Source: Siphonodentalium dalli (lineage: Eukaryota > Mollusca > Scaphopoda > Gadilida > Siphonodentaliidae). Taken from it: DNA of 64,000 bases. The position numbers and the translations under genes were made by a program. Location: positions 65,663,127 through 65,727,126 of the forward strand of contig CP136061.1 of the NCBI GenBank assembly GCA_032622095.1, read 5' to 3'. Positions 1 through 10,987 of this stretch are shown here, in pieces. The notes beneath the pieces are model-generated. The model was not told the DNA's origin. It saw only the letters and a program-made list of their open reading frames with translations, and ran no database searches. The number at the start of each line of letters is the position of its first letter. Within the stretch, counting starts at the first letter, position 1.

Positions 1-600
1 CCTCTTAATAACAGTGTAATATTGACCGAACTCTTTCAAATGAGTGACATAACAAATATCGGTATCAACGCATAATTCAACAGTGAAATACAATTATGTC
101 ATAAAGCCATATTACTCGGATCCGTGATGTCATAAAATCATATTACTCTAATTAGTGATGACGTAAAGCGATATTACTCGATTTAAGGCAAATTGAAGTG
201 ATATTCACCTAAGTACAATTGGAGTTTGATAACAAGCATACCGTGCAAAAATGTCATATCAAATTAATAATTTTCGAACAAATTTGGACTGATATACATG
301 TGCCCTGTAGCAATTTGTAGGAAACTTCCTTCCAAGGGAGTGCTGTCGGAACATACATGTATCAAGGTGTTCCCCCCTCCCCAATGGGAGACTCTCTAAT
401 CATGCCCCTGATTTCATTGGAAATAAATTATAATGTGCAATGGAATGAATGGCCAATAGGTTGCTGGCACTTCATACCATGGAAGTTTGACATAGAGGTG
501 TTTCGCACCAGGATTCTGGACATTTCATACCAGTTCCTGTATCATTTCGACAATTCGTACCATTGAGTATACAGGTATTATTTAAAAAAAATAAAAAATA
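1..600. other. Unassigned AT-rich DNA
   Basis: No gene was recognised. Positions 90-180 hold a few loose repeats of a gatgtcataaa...atattactc phrase. The open frame at 357-566 has no recognisable domain and is treated as chance. Confidence 0.5.
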
Positions 601-1044
601 TTAAAGGTACTCAATCCGATTCGATGGTTCCCATATCATCCGTTTCCAACAAAAAACAATATTTTTTAAAATGCCGCTTCAGAATCGATTAATGGCCCAA
701 AAATAATGCTAACCAGTCAAATATAGTATACAATTGCCCAAAACCTGTTATTTATCAACATTTTATTCAATGAAATTTTGCTGGTTTTATCTGACACAAA
801 AAAAGCCACTTGCTTTTAGAGTTATCCATCTGCATCCGTAATTTGGTCCGAGACCATCTTCTCGTCGACTTTTTACCGGGCCACTAGAAAATTATCGATG
901 GTATAAATAATAGATTTCAAAAATCGATATCCGATCACTCTCATATTTGATGGGTGGGTTCCTCGACTCAAATAAAATATGTTTTACCCCCGAAGCCAAG
1001 GAAATAGTAATATTGAAGCGTTAATTCGGATTATGCATCTTTAA
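601..1044. mobile_element. TTAA-flanked MITE, family A copy 1
   Basis: TTAA at 601-604 and 1041-1044 bounds about 436 bp. The ends are inverted: AGGTACTCAATCCGAT on the left, and a complement beginning AGATGCATAATCCGAA on the right. A homologous element lies inverted at 61793-62244, also between TTAA sites, and can be followed along most of its length. TTAA duplication is the hallmark of piggyBac-type transposition; no transposase is encoded, so this is a non-autonomous element. The superfamily is inferred from the target site only. Confidence 0.75.
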
Positions 1045-1490
1045 CTTTGTCGCCACAATTTCAATTTGTTCCTTTTTTTTCGCAAAAAAAAGAAAGAAAT
1101 ATGTTAACATGTAAATGTCGGGTTGTCATCATCACGAACGTTAATTCATGAACATGTTCGCTTTCATTAAGTTAACAAAATTAAAATAATTTATCACATA
1201 CAAATGACCAATCATTATTTGTGGGAACCGACGAAACATACCCAGTATATGGTGTGAAAAGACCATAAATATGGTACGTAACAATTAAACGTGTCGTTCA
1301 AATTAGGGGTACAAACTGGCCATATATAGTAGGAAAAGTCGTTTGAGCCATTCAATGGACATGGGTGAATCGCCGATCGGTCTTCCGCATGCATCTGGGA
1401 AGAGGGGAGTCAACCTAATTAACTGTTATTAACAAATTCTCAAACAAACGGAATTTCAATGTTCAAGAAATTTAGAGGTCCCCTCTTACT
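1045..1490. other. Unassigned AT-rich DNA
   Basis: No gene or clear repeat was recognised in this stretch. Confidence 0.4.
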
Positions 1491-1625
1491 ATGGGAGGCC
1501 CTTTTCACATTTATTATTTGTTTGCGCTTAAGCGCAAATATGTGTCTATCAATTTATTTGCGCTAAAGCACCAAATCATTTGCGGTTAAGTGTAAATGAT
1601 TTGCGCTTAACCGCTAATACCTAAC
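1491..1625. repeat. Palindromic TTTGCGCTTAAGCGCAAA cluster
   Basis: Four variants of the self-complementary unit TTTGCGCTTAAGCGCAAA lie within about 100 bp after a gggaggccc phrase. The same unit and the same neighbouring ggaggcc phrase recur at 24345-24412 and 25300-25745, so this is a member or fragment of that palindrome-bearing element. Confidence 0.6.
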
Positions 1626-2580
1626 AATCTCTTACTTCCCTCTGATTCTGAATGATGGAGTCTATATAATAGTATATTATTATGGACCCATAGTTGTAGC
1701 CCCATACAGACTCGAAAGTTGAAAAGTCGAAAGCATCTCTCATTTTAAAAGTAGGTACACTATATATGTCACAAATTGTCCTAGACCCCATTATAGCCTT
1801 AATATATCGTGTGTGTTGTGTCTGACAGAGAACACTGGCCAGTGTAAATAGTGGTAAACAGGTCAGGGTTCCACAATTATATGTGCATGATCAAATAACT
1901 CTTTAGTCTTATCCAACGGGATGGGGTGGGGAGGGGAATTGTTTTTTGGTTATGTATACACATAGATATATGGTTATTATACTGCCCGATATTAGTCGGC
2001 GGGTATATAGTTGACGCCTCGAGCCGTCTGTCCGTACAAACATTTGAATTTTAACTCAAGAGTCAGTTGTCATATTTGATGCCCTATGGCATGGTGACGG
2101 ACCAGAAATGGGGGACGAATATGCATAATATCGCGGGTTGTGACCACCAATGCTTACCAGAGTTATGGGCCCTGTTCGACTTTATGAAATTCAGTCCATA
2201 CAAAGTTTTTGCAATATAAGTTAAGTGTCGGTCGTCAAATTTTGATGTGGTTTGGTATGGTGATAGACCAGAATGAAGAATTGAATGTCATTTCCCAATG
2301 CATCTGAATGCATCACATTATTTCAGTTCATCTATTTGTAAGTGATAACAGTATACAATTAGTATTTTAGTTTCGTCTTGTTGAGCAGTAAAGCTCCCAG
2401 ATGAAGTTCGGAAATTCAACGAGAATAGCGTCACCTTCATTTGGGATTGTCTGAGCAGTAAACAGTAATGTCATTCATCATAACCAATTCCGTTTTATTT
2501 GGATAATTGTTGCAAATTAACAGCAAATTAACAAGCAACGTGAATTTTGTTACTTATTCCTTATTCCTTATTCGCAAAAT
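1626..2580. other. Unassigned, with a degenerate dispersed-repeat trace
   Basis: No gene was seen. At about 1985-2310 a cgcctcgagccgtctgtccgt phrase followed by two loosely repeated halves (the word ggtatggtgatagaccagaat and its variants) looks like an old dispersed repeat with a CCGT/TCTG-rich head, similar in style to 28178-28565. Confidence 0.35.
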
Positions 2581-3064
2581 GTAGGAAAGTGTGGCAAATG
2601 GGTGCAAATTCTCAAGTGGCCAGCTGGGCGGAACATTTTGGGCAGAAAAGTTTTTGGGTCGATTTCGTAAAAGTGGTCCGAAAAAGTGTCCAACCTGTGC
2701 TCGTCCGATTTTTTGGGGAAAATGTGGCAAATGACGCCAAATTCTCAAGTGGCCAGCTGGGCGGAAAATGTTGGGTCGAAAATGTTTTGGGTCGAGTTGG
2801 TAAAAGTGGTCCGAAAAAGTGTCCGACCTGTGCTCGGTCCGATTTTTTGGGGAAAATGTGGTAAATGACCACGGCAACGTACTTAGTGAAAAATAACAAA
2901 AAATTGGGCTGAAAAAATTTGGATCGAAAAGTTCGAAATGCCTCGAAATTAGGCAAAGTCTAAAAAATGAAGGGGAAATGTCCCCAATGGGTGCAAATTC
3001 TCAAGTGGCCAGCTGGGCGGAACATTTTAGGCCGAAAAGTTTTTGGGTCGAGTTCGTAAAAGTG
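2581..3064 (+). repeat. 133-bp minisatellite
   Basis: The phrase caaattctcaagtggccagc starts at 2605, 2738 and 2994. The first two copies are 133 bp apart and alike along the whole unit; the third follows about 120 bp of different sequence. The open frames over 2547-2956 on both strands are translations of this repeat and are not genes. Confidence 0.8.
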
Positions 3065-3256
3065 GCGTCCCGAATCTAGAAGTAAATATGTACATTTAAG
3101 CATAGGTCAGGCGATATTTTCTTTGGAGTGGTACGGTCGATTTGCTTCAGATTTTGGGCTATGTTAGTTGAATGCTACATTCCCCCAGTCGGCATGGTGC
3201 CTGAATACTAACTTACCAGTGTCGGGTACCAGAAAGAGTGCATAATATGTCTTTAA
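3065..3256 (+). repeat. 192-bp SINE-like dispersed repeat, copy 1
   Basis: It runs from gcgtcccgaatctag to cataatatgtctttaa. An inverted homologue of exactly the same 192-bp length is at 22798-22989. A third locus ending in the same 16 bases (near 20276-20290) continues into an AAATA-repeat tail, which hints at a retroposon 3' end. No tRNA-like promoter boxes were identified. Confidence 0.6.
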
Positions 3257-3819
3257 CACAGAAACTTAAGTGAACACACTTGCGGTATAAATACTATAGT
3301 TACATATCCGATATGTTCAAAATTCTCCGTGTCAATAAACCACACTCGTATGTAGCAATACTTATTATACTGTAAAAAATACACATCTCTCAAATAGATC
3401 ATCATCCCATTTCACCAGATCAAAGAGACGGTACATCGTACATTTTGTTTAGGACTAATTGTCATGCTGATACCAACCCGGTTTCTTATTAGACAATTGT
3501 ATTCCAATTACTTCAGTCGGCACATTACAACTGGAATATGATACCACGCAATTCACAATATTAGTTTTCAGTATCTTGTTGTTTGAAAATATCTTACCAA
3601 TACCACCCACACACTTGTGCTAAATATCAGGTTATATCAGCGTTAAAGCTGTTATTTCAGCGTTGAACATTCACTCAATGTTGCGATTTATGGTTTTGTG
3701 TGCAGCATATATGTGTAACATTATGGAGAAGAGTAAACGTTTTAATGCGGTTGCATAAAACTAGTAAGTAGCCTTGTGGCCATGGTGAATATAGCCAAAT
3801 ATAAATTCCATGTATTCTA
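3257..3819. other. Unassigned DNA left of the Helitron array
   Basis: No gene or repeat was recognised. The last base, A at 3819, is the left half of the AT target of the Helitron array. Confidence 0.4.
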
Positions 3820-4447
3820 TCTCATATATATTTTGAAGACCTCTGTCTGTCTGTCTGTCTGTTTGTCTGTTTGTCATTAATACAAATCTACGATTCTCAA
3901 CCGATCGGGACGAAACTTGGTACGTGTGTGTAGTTTGACCAGGCGGTGGTCGTTGTCGTGTTGGCGAGCCAGTGCGACGCCCGTGCAGCGCATGCGCAGA
4001 CGATATTTCGGAAACGGGTGGAGCTATCGACTTGAAATTTGGTATGTGAATGTATCTTGCCCCGAGTACGAATTTTATCGGGTCGCCGAGCCCGTGCGAC
4101 GCCAGCTTCGCACATGCGCAGACGAGATCTCGGAAACGGGTGGAGCTATCGACTTGAAATTTGGTATGTGAATGTATCTTGCCCCGGATACGAATTTTAT
4201 CGGGTCGCCGAGCCCGTGCGACACCAGCTTCGCGCATGCGCAGACGATATATCGGAAACGGGTGGAGCTATCGATTTTTAATTTGGTATGTGAATGTATC
4301 TTGCCCCGGATACGAATTGTATCGGGTCGCCGAGCCCGTGAGACGCCAGCTTCGCGCATGCGCAGACCAGATCTCGGAAACGGGTGGAGCTATCGACTTG
4401 AAATTTGGTTTTTGAATAGCCCGGACAACGTCGGGCTCATCGGCTAG
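3820..4447 (+). mobile_element. Helitron array copy 1 (type A, 628 bp)
   Basis: It starts TCTCATATATATTTTG, has the cattaatac variant after the GTCT microsatellite, and ends in CTAG. It resembles copy 8, and the pair brackets the duplicated block. Confidence 0.8.
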
Positions 4448-5067
4448 TCTCTTATATATTTTGAAGACCTCTGTTTGTCTGTCTGTCTGTCTGTCATTTA
4501 TACAAATCTACGATTCTCGACCGATCGGGACGAAACTTGGTACGTGTGTGTAGTTTGACCAGGCGGTGGACGTTGTCGTATTGGCGAGCCCGTGCGGCGC
4601 CCGCTTCGCGCATGCGCAGACGAGATCTCGGAAACGGGTGGAGCTATCGACTTGAAATTTGCTATGTGAATGTATCTTGCCCCGGATACAAACTTTATCG
4701 GGTCGCCGAGCCCGTGCGACGCCAGCTTCGCGCATGCGCAGACGAGATCTCGGAAACGGGTGGAGCTATCGACTTGAAATTTGCTATGTGAATGTATCTT
4801 GCCCCGGATACGAATTTTATCGGGTCGCCGAGCCCGTGCGACACCAGCTTCGCGCATGCGCAGACGAGATATCGGAAACGGGTGGAGCTATCGATTTTTA
4901 ATTTGGTATGTGAATGTATCTTGCCCCGGATACGAATTGTATCGGGTCGCCGAGCCCGTGAGACGCCAGCTTCGCGCATGCGCAGACCAGATCTCGGAAA
5001 CGGGTAGAGCTATCGACTTGAAATTTGGTTTTTGAATAGCCCGGACAACGTCGGGCTCATCGGCTAG
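4448..5067 (+). mobile_element. Helitron array copy 2 (type B, 620 bp)
   Basis: It starts TCTCTTATATATTTTG and appears base-for-base identical by eye to copy 5 at 6166-6785. It carries one more 122-bp monomer than copy 4. Confidence 0.8.
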
Positions 5068-5667
5068 TCTCATATATATTTTGAAGACCTCTGTCTGTAT
5101 GTATGTTTGTTTGTTTGTTTGTTTGTTTGTCTGTCTGTCATTTATACAAATCTACGATTCTCGACCGATCGGGACGAAACTTGGTACGTGTGTGTAGTTT
5201 GACCAGGCGGTGAACGTTGTCGTATTGGCGAGCCCGTGCGGCGCCCGCTTCGCGCATGCGCAGACGAGATCTCGGAAACGGGTGGAGCTATCGACTTGAA
5301 ATTTGCTATGTGAATGTATCTTGCCCCGGATACGAATTTTATCGGGTCGCCGAGCCCGTGCGACACCAGCTTCGCGCATGCGCAGACGAGATCTCGGAAA
5401 CGGGTGGAGCTATCGACTTGAAATTTGCTATGTGAATGTATCTTGCCCCGGATACGAATTTTATCGGGTCGCCGAGCCTGTGCGACGCCAGCTTCGCGCA
5501 TGCGCAGACCAGATCTCGGAAACGGGTAGAGCTATCGACTTGAAATTTCGGGCTGGGTAGAGCTATCGACTTGAAATTTGCGCAGACCAGATCTCGGAAA
5601 CGGGTGGAGCTATCGACTTGAAATTTGGTTTTTGAATAGCCAGGACAACGTCGGGCTCATCGGCTAG
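5068..5667 (+). mobile_element. Helitron array copy 3 (type C, 600 bp)
   Basis: It has an expanded GTTT microsatellite and a partial duplication near 5545-5585 (gggctgggtagagctatcga), shared only with copy 6. The terminal hairpin has a C-to-A change (agccagg). Confidence 0.8.
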
Positions 5668-6165
5668 TCTCTTATATATTTTGAAGACCTCTGTTTGTCT
5701 GTCTGTCTGTCTGTCATTTATACAAATCTACGATTCTCGACCGATCGGGACGAAACTTGGTACGTGTGTGTAGTTTGACCAGGCGGTGGACGTTGTCGTA
5801 TTGGCGAGCCCGTGCGGCGCCCGGTTCGCGCATGCGCAGACGAGATCTCGGAAACGGGTGGAGCTATCGACTTGAAATTTGCTATGTGAATGTATCTTGC
5901 CCCGGATACAAACTTTATCGGATCACCGAGCCCGTGCGACACCAGCTTCGCGCATGCGCAGACGATATATCGGAAACGGGTGGAGCTATCGATTTTTAAT
6001 TTGGTATGTGAATGTATCTTGCCCCGGATACGAATTGTATCGGGTCGCCGAGCCCGTGAGACGCCAGCTTCGCGCATGCGCAGACCAGATCTCGGAAACG
6101 GGTGGAGCTATCGACTTGAAATTTGGTTTTTGAATAGCCCGGACAACGTCGGGCTCATCGGCTAG
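5668..6165 (+). mobile_element. Helitron array copy 4 (type B, 498 bp)
   Basis: Short type B unit. Its last monomers carry the cgatttttaatttgg variant and differ from those of copy 7, although the lengths are equal. This suggests sequence exchange between monomers after duplication. Confidence 0.8.
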
Positions 6166-6785
6166 TCTCTTATATATTTTGAAGACCTCTGTTTGTCTGT
6201 CTGTCTGTCTGTCATTTATACAAATCTACGATTCTCGACCGATCGGGACGAAACTTGGTACGTGTGTGTAGTTTGACCAGGCGGTGGACGTTGTCGTATT
6301 GGCGAGCCCGTGCGGCGCCCGCTTCGCGCATGCGCAGACGAGATCTCGGAAACGGGTGGAGCTATCGACTTGAAATTTGCTATGTGAATGTATCTTGCCC
6401 CGGATACAAACTTTATCGGGTCGCCGAGCCCGTGCGACGCCAGCTTCGCGCATGCGCAGACGAGATCTCGGAAACGGGTGGAGCTATCGACTTGAAATTT
6501 GCTATGTGAATGTATCTTGCCCCGGATACGAATTTTATCGGGTCGCCGAGCCCGTGCGACACCAGCTTCGCGCATGCGCAGACGAGATATCGGAAACGGG
6601 TGGAGCTATCGATTTTTAATTTGGTATGTGAATGTATCTTGCCCCGGATACGAATTGTATCGGGTCGCCGAGCCCGTGAGACGCCAGCTTCGCGCATGCG
6701 CAGACCAGATCTCGGAAACGGGTAGAGCTATCGACTTGAAATTTGGTTTTTGAATAGCCCGGACAACGTCGGGCTCATCGGCTAG
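6166..6785 (+). mobile_element. Helitron array copy 5 (type B, 620 bp)
   Basis: First unit of the second 1718-bp block; it matches copy 2. Confidence 0.8.
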
Positions 6786-7385
6786 TCTCATATATATTTT
6801 GAAGACCTCTGTCTGTATGTATGTTTGTTTGTTTGTTTGTTTGTTTGTCTGTCTGTCATTTATACAAATCTACGATTCTCGACCGATCGGGACGAAACTT
6901 GGTACGTGTGTGTAGTTTGACCAGGCGGTGAACGTTGTCGTATTGGCGAGCCCGTGCGGCGCCCGCTTCGCGCATGCGCAGACGAGATCTCGGAAACGGG
7001 TGGAGCTATCGACTTGAAATTTGCTATGTGAATGTATCTTGCCCCGGATACGAATTTTATCGGGTCGCCGAGCCCGTGCGACACCAGCTTCGCGCATGCG
7101 CAGACGAGATCTCGGAAACGGGCGGAGCTATCGACTTGAAATTTGCTATGTGAATGTATCTTGCCCCGGATACGAATTTTATCGGGTCGCCGAGCCCGTG
7201 CGACGCCAGCTTCGCGCATGCGCAGACCAGATCTCGGAAACGGGTAGAGCTATCGACTTGAAATTTCGGGCTGGGTAGAGCTATCGACTTGAAATTTGCG
7301 CAGACCAGATCTCGGAAACGGGTGGAGCTATCGACTTGAAATTTGGTTTTTGAATAGCCAGGACAACGTCGGGCTCATCGGCTAG
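6786..7385 (+). mobile_element. Helitron array copy 6 (type C, 600 bp)
   Basis: It matches copy 3, including the partial duplication; about two substitutions were noticed. Confidence 0.8.
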
Positions 7386-7883
7386 TCTCTTATATATTTT
7401 GAAGACCTCTGTTTGTCTGTCTGTCTGTCTGTCATTTATACAAATCTACGATTCTCGACCGATCGGGACGAAACTTGGTACGTGTGTGTAGTTTGACCAG
7501 GCGGTGGACGTTGTCGTATTGGCGAGCCCGTGCGGCGCCCGGTTCGCGCATGCGCAGACGAGATCTCGGAAACGGGTGGAGCTATCGACTTGAAATTTGC
7601 TATGTGAATGTATCTTGCCCCGGATACAAACTTTATCGGATCACCGAGCCCGTGCGACGCCAGCTTCGCGCATGCGCAGACGAGATATCGGAAACGGGCG
7701 GAGCTATCGACTTGAAATTTGCTATGTGAATGTATCTTGCCCCGGATACGAATTTTATCGGGTCGCCGAGCCCGTGCGACGCCAGCTTCGCGCATGCGCA
7801 GACCAGATCTCGGAAACGGGTGGAGTTATCGACTTGAAATTTGGTTTTTGAATAGCCCGGACAACGTCGGGCTCATCGGCTAG
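7386..7883 (+). mobile_element. Helitron array copy 7 (type B, 498 bp)
   Basis: It matches copy 4 in length and head but has different monomer variants in the second half. Confidence 0.8.
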
Positions 7884-8389
7884 TCTCATATATATTTTGA
7901 AGACCTCTGTCTGTATGTTTGTCTGTCTGTTTGTCTGTCATTAATACAAATCTACGATTCTCGACCGATCGGGACGAAACTTGGTACGTGTGTGTAGTTT
8001 GACCAGGCGGTGGTCGTTGTCGTTTTGGCGACCCCGTGCGACGCCCGTGCAGCGCACGCGCAGACGAGATCTCGGAAACGGGTGGAGCTATCGACTTGAA
8101 ATTTGGTATGTGAATGTATCTTGCCCCGAGTAGGAATTTTATCGGGTCGCCGAGCCCGTGCGACGCCCGCTTCGCGCATGCGCAGACGAGATCTCGGAAA
8201 CGGGTTGAGCTATCGACTTGAAATTTGCTATGTGAATGTATCTTGCCCCGGATACGAATTTTATCGGGTCGCCGAGCCCGTGCGACGCCAGCTTCGCGCA
8301 TGCGCAGACCAGATCTCGGAAACTGGTAGAGCTATCGACTTGAAATTTGGTTTTTGAATAGCCCGGACAACGTCGGGCTCATCGGCTAG
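7884..8389 (+). mobile_element. Helitron array copy 8 (type A, 506 bp)
   Basis: It shares the cattaatac and gtggtcgttgtcg variants with copy 1 but has one fewer 122-bp monomer (506 against 628 bp). Confidence 0.8.
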
Positions 8390-8990
8390 TCTATTATATA
8401 TTTTGGAAGATCTGTGTGTGTGTTCGCGATGGACTCGAAAACGGCCGAGCCGATTTCGATGAAACTTGGTATGTGGGGATACTTTCGGCCGGGGAGTGGG
8501 ATGGGCCTATTAATTTGCCAGTGCGACGTGACATTGACCTTGAAATCGGGTCATTTCGAGGTCAAACGTCCGAGTATCACGGGATTTCGATGAAAATTAG
8601 TGTATAGGGATACTTCCGTATGGCCTATTCATTTGCCCGTGCGACGTGACATTGACCTTGAAATCGGGTCAATTAAAGGTCAAATCGCGAAATTGTATGG
8701 GATTTCGACGAAATTTGATACGTAGGGTTACTTTTGTCCCCTGATTGTTTTGGACGGGTCAAATCGTGATCCCGACCTGACCTTGTCCTTCAAAATGATC
8801 AATTCGAGGTCAAATCGGGTAAAACCGGATGGATTTCCACGGGTACTTTTGTCCGGGCAGTGTTTTGGACGGGTCAAATCGTGACCCCACCTGACCTTGA
8901 CCTTCAAAATGGACAATTCAAGGTCAAATCGCGCAATTCGCCGAAAAGCAGAGGGGAAACAGCCCGGACGAAGTCGGGTCCACCTGCTAG
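8390..8990 (+). mobile_element. Divergent Helitron (type D) closing the array
   Basis: It starts TCTATTATATATTTTGG directly after the CTAG of copy 8 and ends cccggacgaagtcggg, then CTAG at 8987-8990, followed by T. The core is a different set of roughly 115-bp repeats (gacattgaccttgaaatcgg at two sites), so it is a related but distinct family. The 104- and 63-codon frames here are chance. Confidence 0.75.
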
Positions 8991-9357
8991 TATATATATA
9001 AACACAGTCTCTGCCACAGAGTATGTTGGCAATTTTAGCCAATTTATTGAAGATACTATATGGTACTCTTTTGTGTTTTCATAAATTGTGTTCATAATAT
9101 ACCACCATTCATTCTTGTGATTCACGCGAAATATTCGAATTTTTGTCACTTGATCGGATGAAACTATGACTATGACACGGACAATGGGACTTATACAGAT
9201 TTTACCCAGTACTCTATGAATATATCTCAAACTGTTATATAGCAGTGCTTTTTGAAAGGTTTGGTGTTTATATAAAAAATAAATGATGACCGGCCATGTG
9301 CATATTCTTGAGAATATACCCCGAAAATGACAGCCCTTTCGAGAGAAGGGTATATTT
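8991..9357. other. Unassigned DNA right of the Helitron array
   Basis: It begins with a short TA run at 8991-9000. No gene was recognised; the 207-codon minus frame at 8904-9527 overlaps the Helitron end and the 57-bp repeat and has no domain. Confidence 0.4.
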
Positions 9358-9500
9358 GTAGTAGTTGAACACACGTAGTCTTTTAATGGTGCGCTATCTC
9401 TTCCTGGTATGTGTGTAGTAGTTGAACACATGTAGTGTTTTAAAGATGCGCTATCTCTTCCTGGTATATGGGTAGTAGTTGAAAACATGTAGCCTCTTCC
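9358..9500 (+). repeat. 57-bp tandem repeat, about 2.5 copies
   Basis: The phrase gtagtagttgaa starts at 9358, 9415 and 9472, exactly 57 bp apart, with gcgctatctcttcctggtat in each full unit. Confidence 0.8.
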
Positions 9501-10050
9501 TGACACCGCTTTCTGCAACCACAACAAAAAAATTTCTAGGAAACTCGTTTTGAAGGCAACTCAGCACTGTTCCCAAACAAACACATGAAAAATTAACATC
9601 TGGTGTTACACACATGTCAATTAAAAGTGTTTTAAAAGATAAATTTTCATTCAAAATCAAGGTAGTAATGTCATAAACAAAATAACCACACAAACTTTCC
9701 CAATTCATAGAAAAAAAATCTTTCACATCGACAGAAGCTCCAGCTAGCTGACTCGCGAATCTATATACGAAAAGTTAAGTTTTATTGGTATGTGAATGGT
9801 TGCTAACTTGCTATCGTTCAGTCACAAAAAGTATACATTGCAACAGACTATTGTTAATTTGGAAGGGTAACACAAGTCAATGACAAATGCAAAACATGTG
9901 TATGTTTATGACATATATGTTCAGGTGAGGCGGGTCCAATAAATGGTCCTGATGATCTTATCATCGGTAATATTTCCAAGTGAACTGCTAGTCATCGTCA
10001 TCAAAAAGATGTCTATGGGCGTCGTTAATCAATTTGATTACCTATATTAT
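9501..10050. other. Unassigned AT-rich DNA
   Basis: No gene was recognised. The 91-codon minus frame at 9451-9726 has no identifiable domain. Confidence 0.4.
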
Positions 10051-10405
10051 GATATCAATAATTCCAATTTGTGATATCAAATTAATTTTTGGATATCACA
10101 AATCGAATTAATGATATCACAAAATAGTAACCATTTATTGATATCATAAAATCACGATATAAATAAATAGTTTTTGATATCACTAAATGCATTTAGTGCT
10201 ATCAATTATAATTGTCTTTTCATTCAAATTGTTGATATCATAAAAAGAATATATGATATCACAAATTCGAATAAGTGATATCGCAACATGGATATATGAT
10301 ATCATAAAATCGAATATGTGATATCACTAAATGCTTACAATATTATTATATACATCATATATACGATTTTGTGATATCATATATTCGATTTTGTGATATC
10401 CCAAA
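10051..10405. repeat. GATATC palindrome array
   Basis: About 13-14 copies of the perfect palindrome GATATC occur in 350 bp, mostly within TGATATCA or TGATATCACAAA, about 20-40 bp apart in AT-rich spacers that include more complementary words (acgattttgtgatatc and similar). Spacing is irregular and there is no longer conserved unit. Function unknown. Confidence 0.7.
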
Positions 10406-10987
10406 ATGAATTATTGATAAAATGGTAATAAATAGAAAAAGGCACCCCATACTTGTCAGCGTCAGACGTTGGCCAAAAAAATTCAATAGTTGTGAATGCC
10501 ATGCCTGGTATAACATTTAGTAGGAAATTCGAATGTTTTCCCACTTTCTATCATTTGGGCTTCACTTGAATATAACTATCTCCGGTGTCCGTATGAGGCT
10601 TCCATATGCGCGCCTGATGTACATGTTATGGTAATATACACGAGACAAGGGGAACGATATATTCGCCGATTTACCATCGGTTGAAAAACTATACCAGATT
10701 GAGTTCATTTGTCAGAGTCATGGATTCCATGTCGCTCGGCGAGGGATTTCTCTTTAAAACGACACCAATGGCCATCAATTCCATTCCAATACATAGCATT
10801 TGAGTTATTTTTGCATATCACATATTGTCTGTAAAGAAATGCTAAAGACGGTAATTCCCAGGGTTGATTTGACTAAAAATGCAAGGGCGGAATTGATGAT
10901 AAATTTTGTTCACACCCACTGGCCCCGATCGAGTCCTATAAAAAAAAATGAAAAAAACTACACAATCTCATTGAAAAATTATCCATG
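10406..10987. other. Unassigned DNA
   Basis: No gene or repeat was recognised. Confidence 0.4.

Larger units (their letters stand above)
4448..7883 (+). repeat. 1718-bp higher-order repeat, two copies
   Basis: Positions 4448-6165 and 6166-7883 are both exactly 1718 bp and each contains Helitron types B, C, B in that order with the same lengths (620, 600, 498). Substitutions are few apart from the last monomers of the third unit. The block was therefore duplicated as a unit, recently. Confidence 0.85.
3820..8990 (+). mobile_element. Tandem array of nine non-autonomous Helitrons
   Basis: Nine units lie head to tail with no spacer. Each starts TCT(C/A)..TATATATTTTG. Each ends with a GC-rich hairpin (about 8 bp with one bulged G) followed 6-10 nt later by CTAG. 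The outer flanks are A at 3819 and T at 8991, the canonical Helitron A|T target. Inside, a 5' head with a GTCT microsatellite is followed by a core of 122-bp monomers and then the hairpin tail. Unit lengths are 628, 620, 600, 498, 620, 600, 498, 506 and 601 bp; differences of 122 bp reflect monomer number. No Rep or helicase domain is present. Open frames of 60-158 codons on both strands shift with the 122-bp period and are artefacts. Confidence 0.85.

Noticed and set aside
2547-2956. Overlapping ~100-codon frames on both strands
   Set aside because: They coincide with the 133-bp minisatellite and have no domain.
3761-8357. Many 60-158-codon frames with repeated MREAGVARARRPDK- or MLCECILPR-like proteins on both strands
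   Set aside because: They recur with the 122-bp monomer, which is not a multiple of three, on both strands, and cross Helitron junctions; they are translations of the repeat.
8904-9527. 207-codon minus-strand frame
   Set aside because: It begins within the 57-bp tandem repeat, which encodes its repeated N-terminus, and ends inside a Helitron; no domain is visible.
10051-10405. CRISPR-like look of regularly recurring short repeats
   Set aside because: Repeat core is only about 8 bp, spacing is irregular, the sequence is eukaryotic and no cas-like gene exists. The 41-bp repeat at 36305-36530 was rejected too because it has no spacers.
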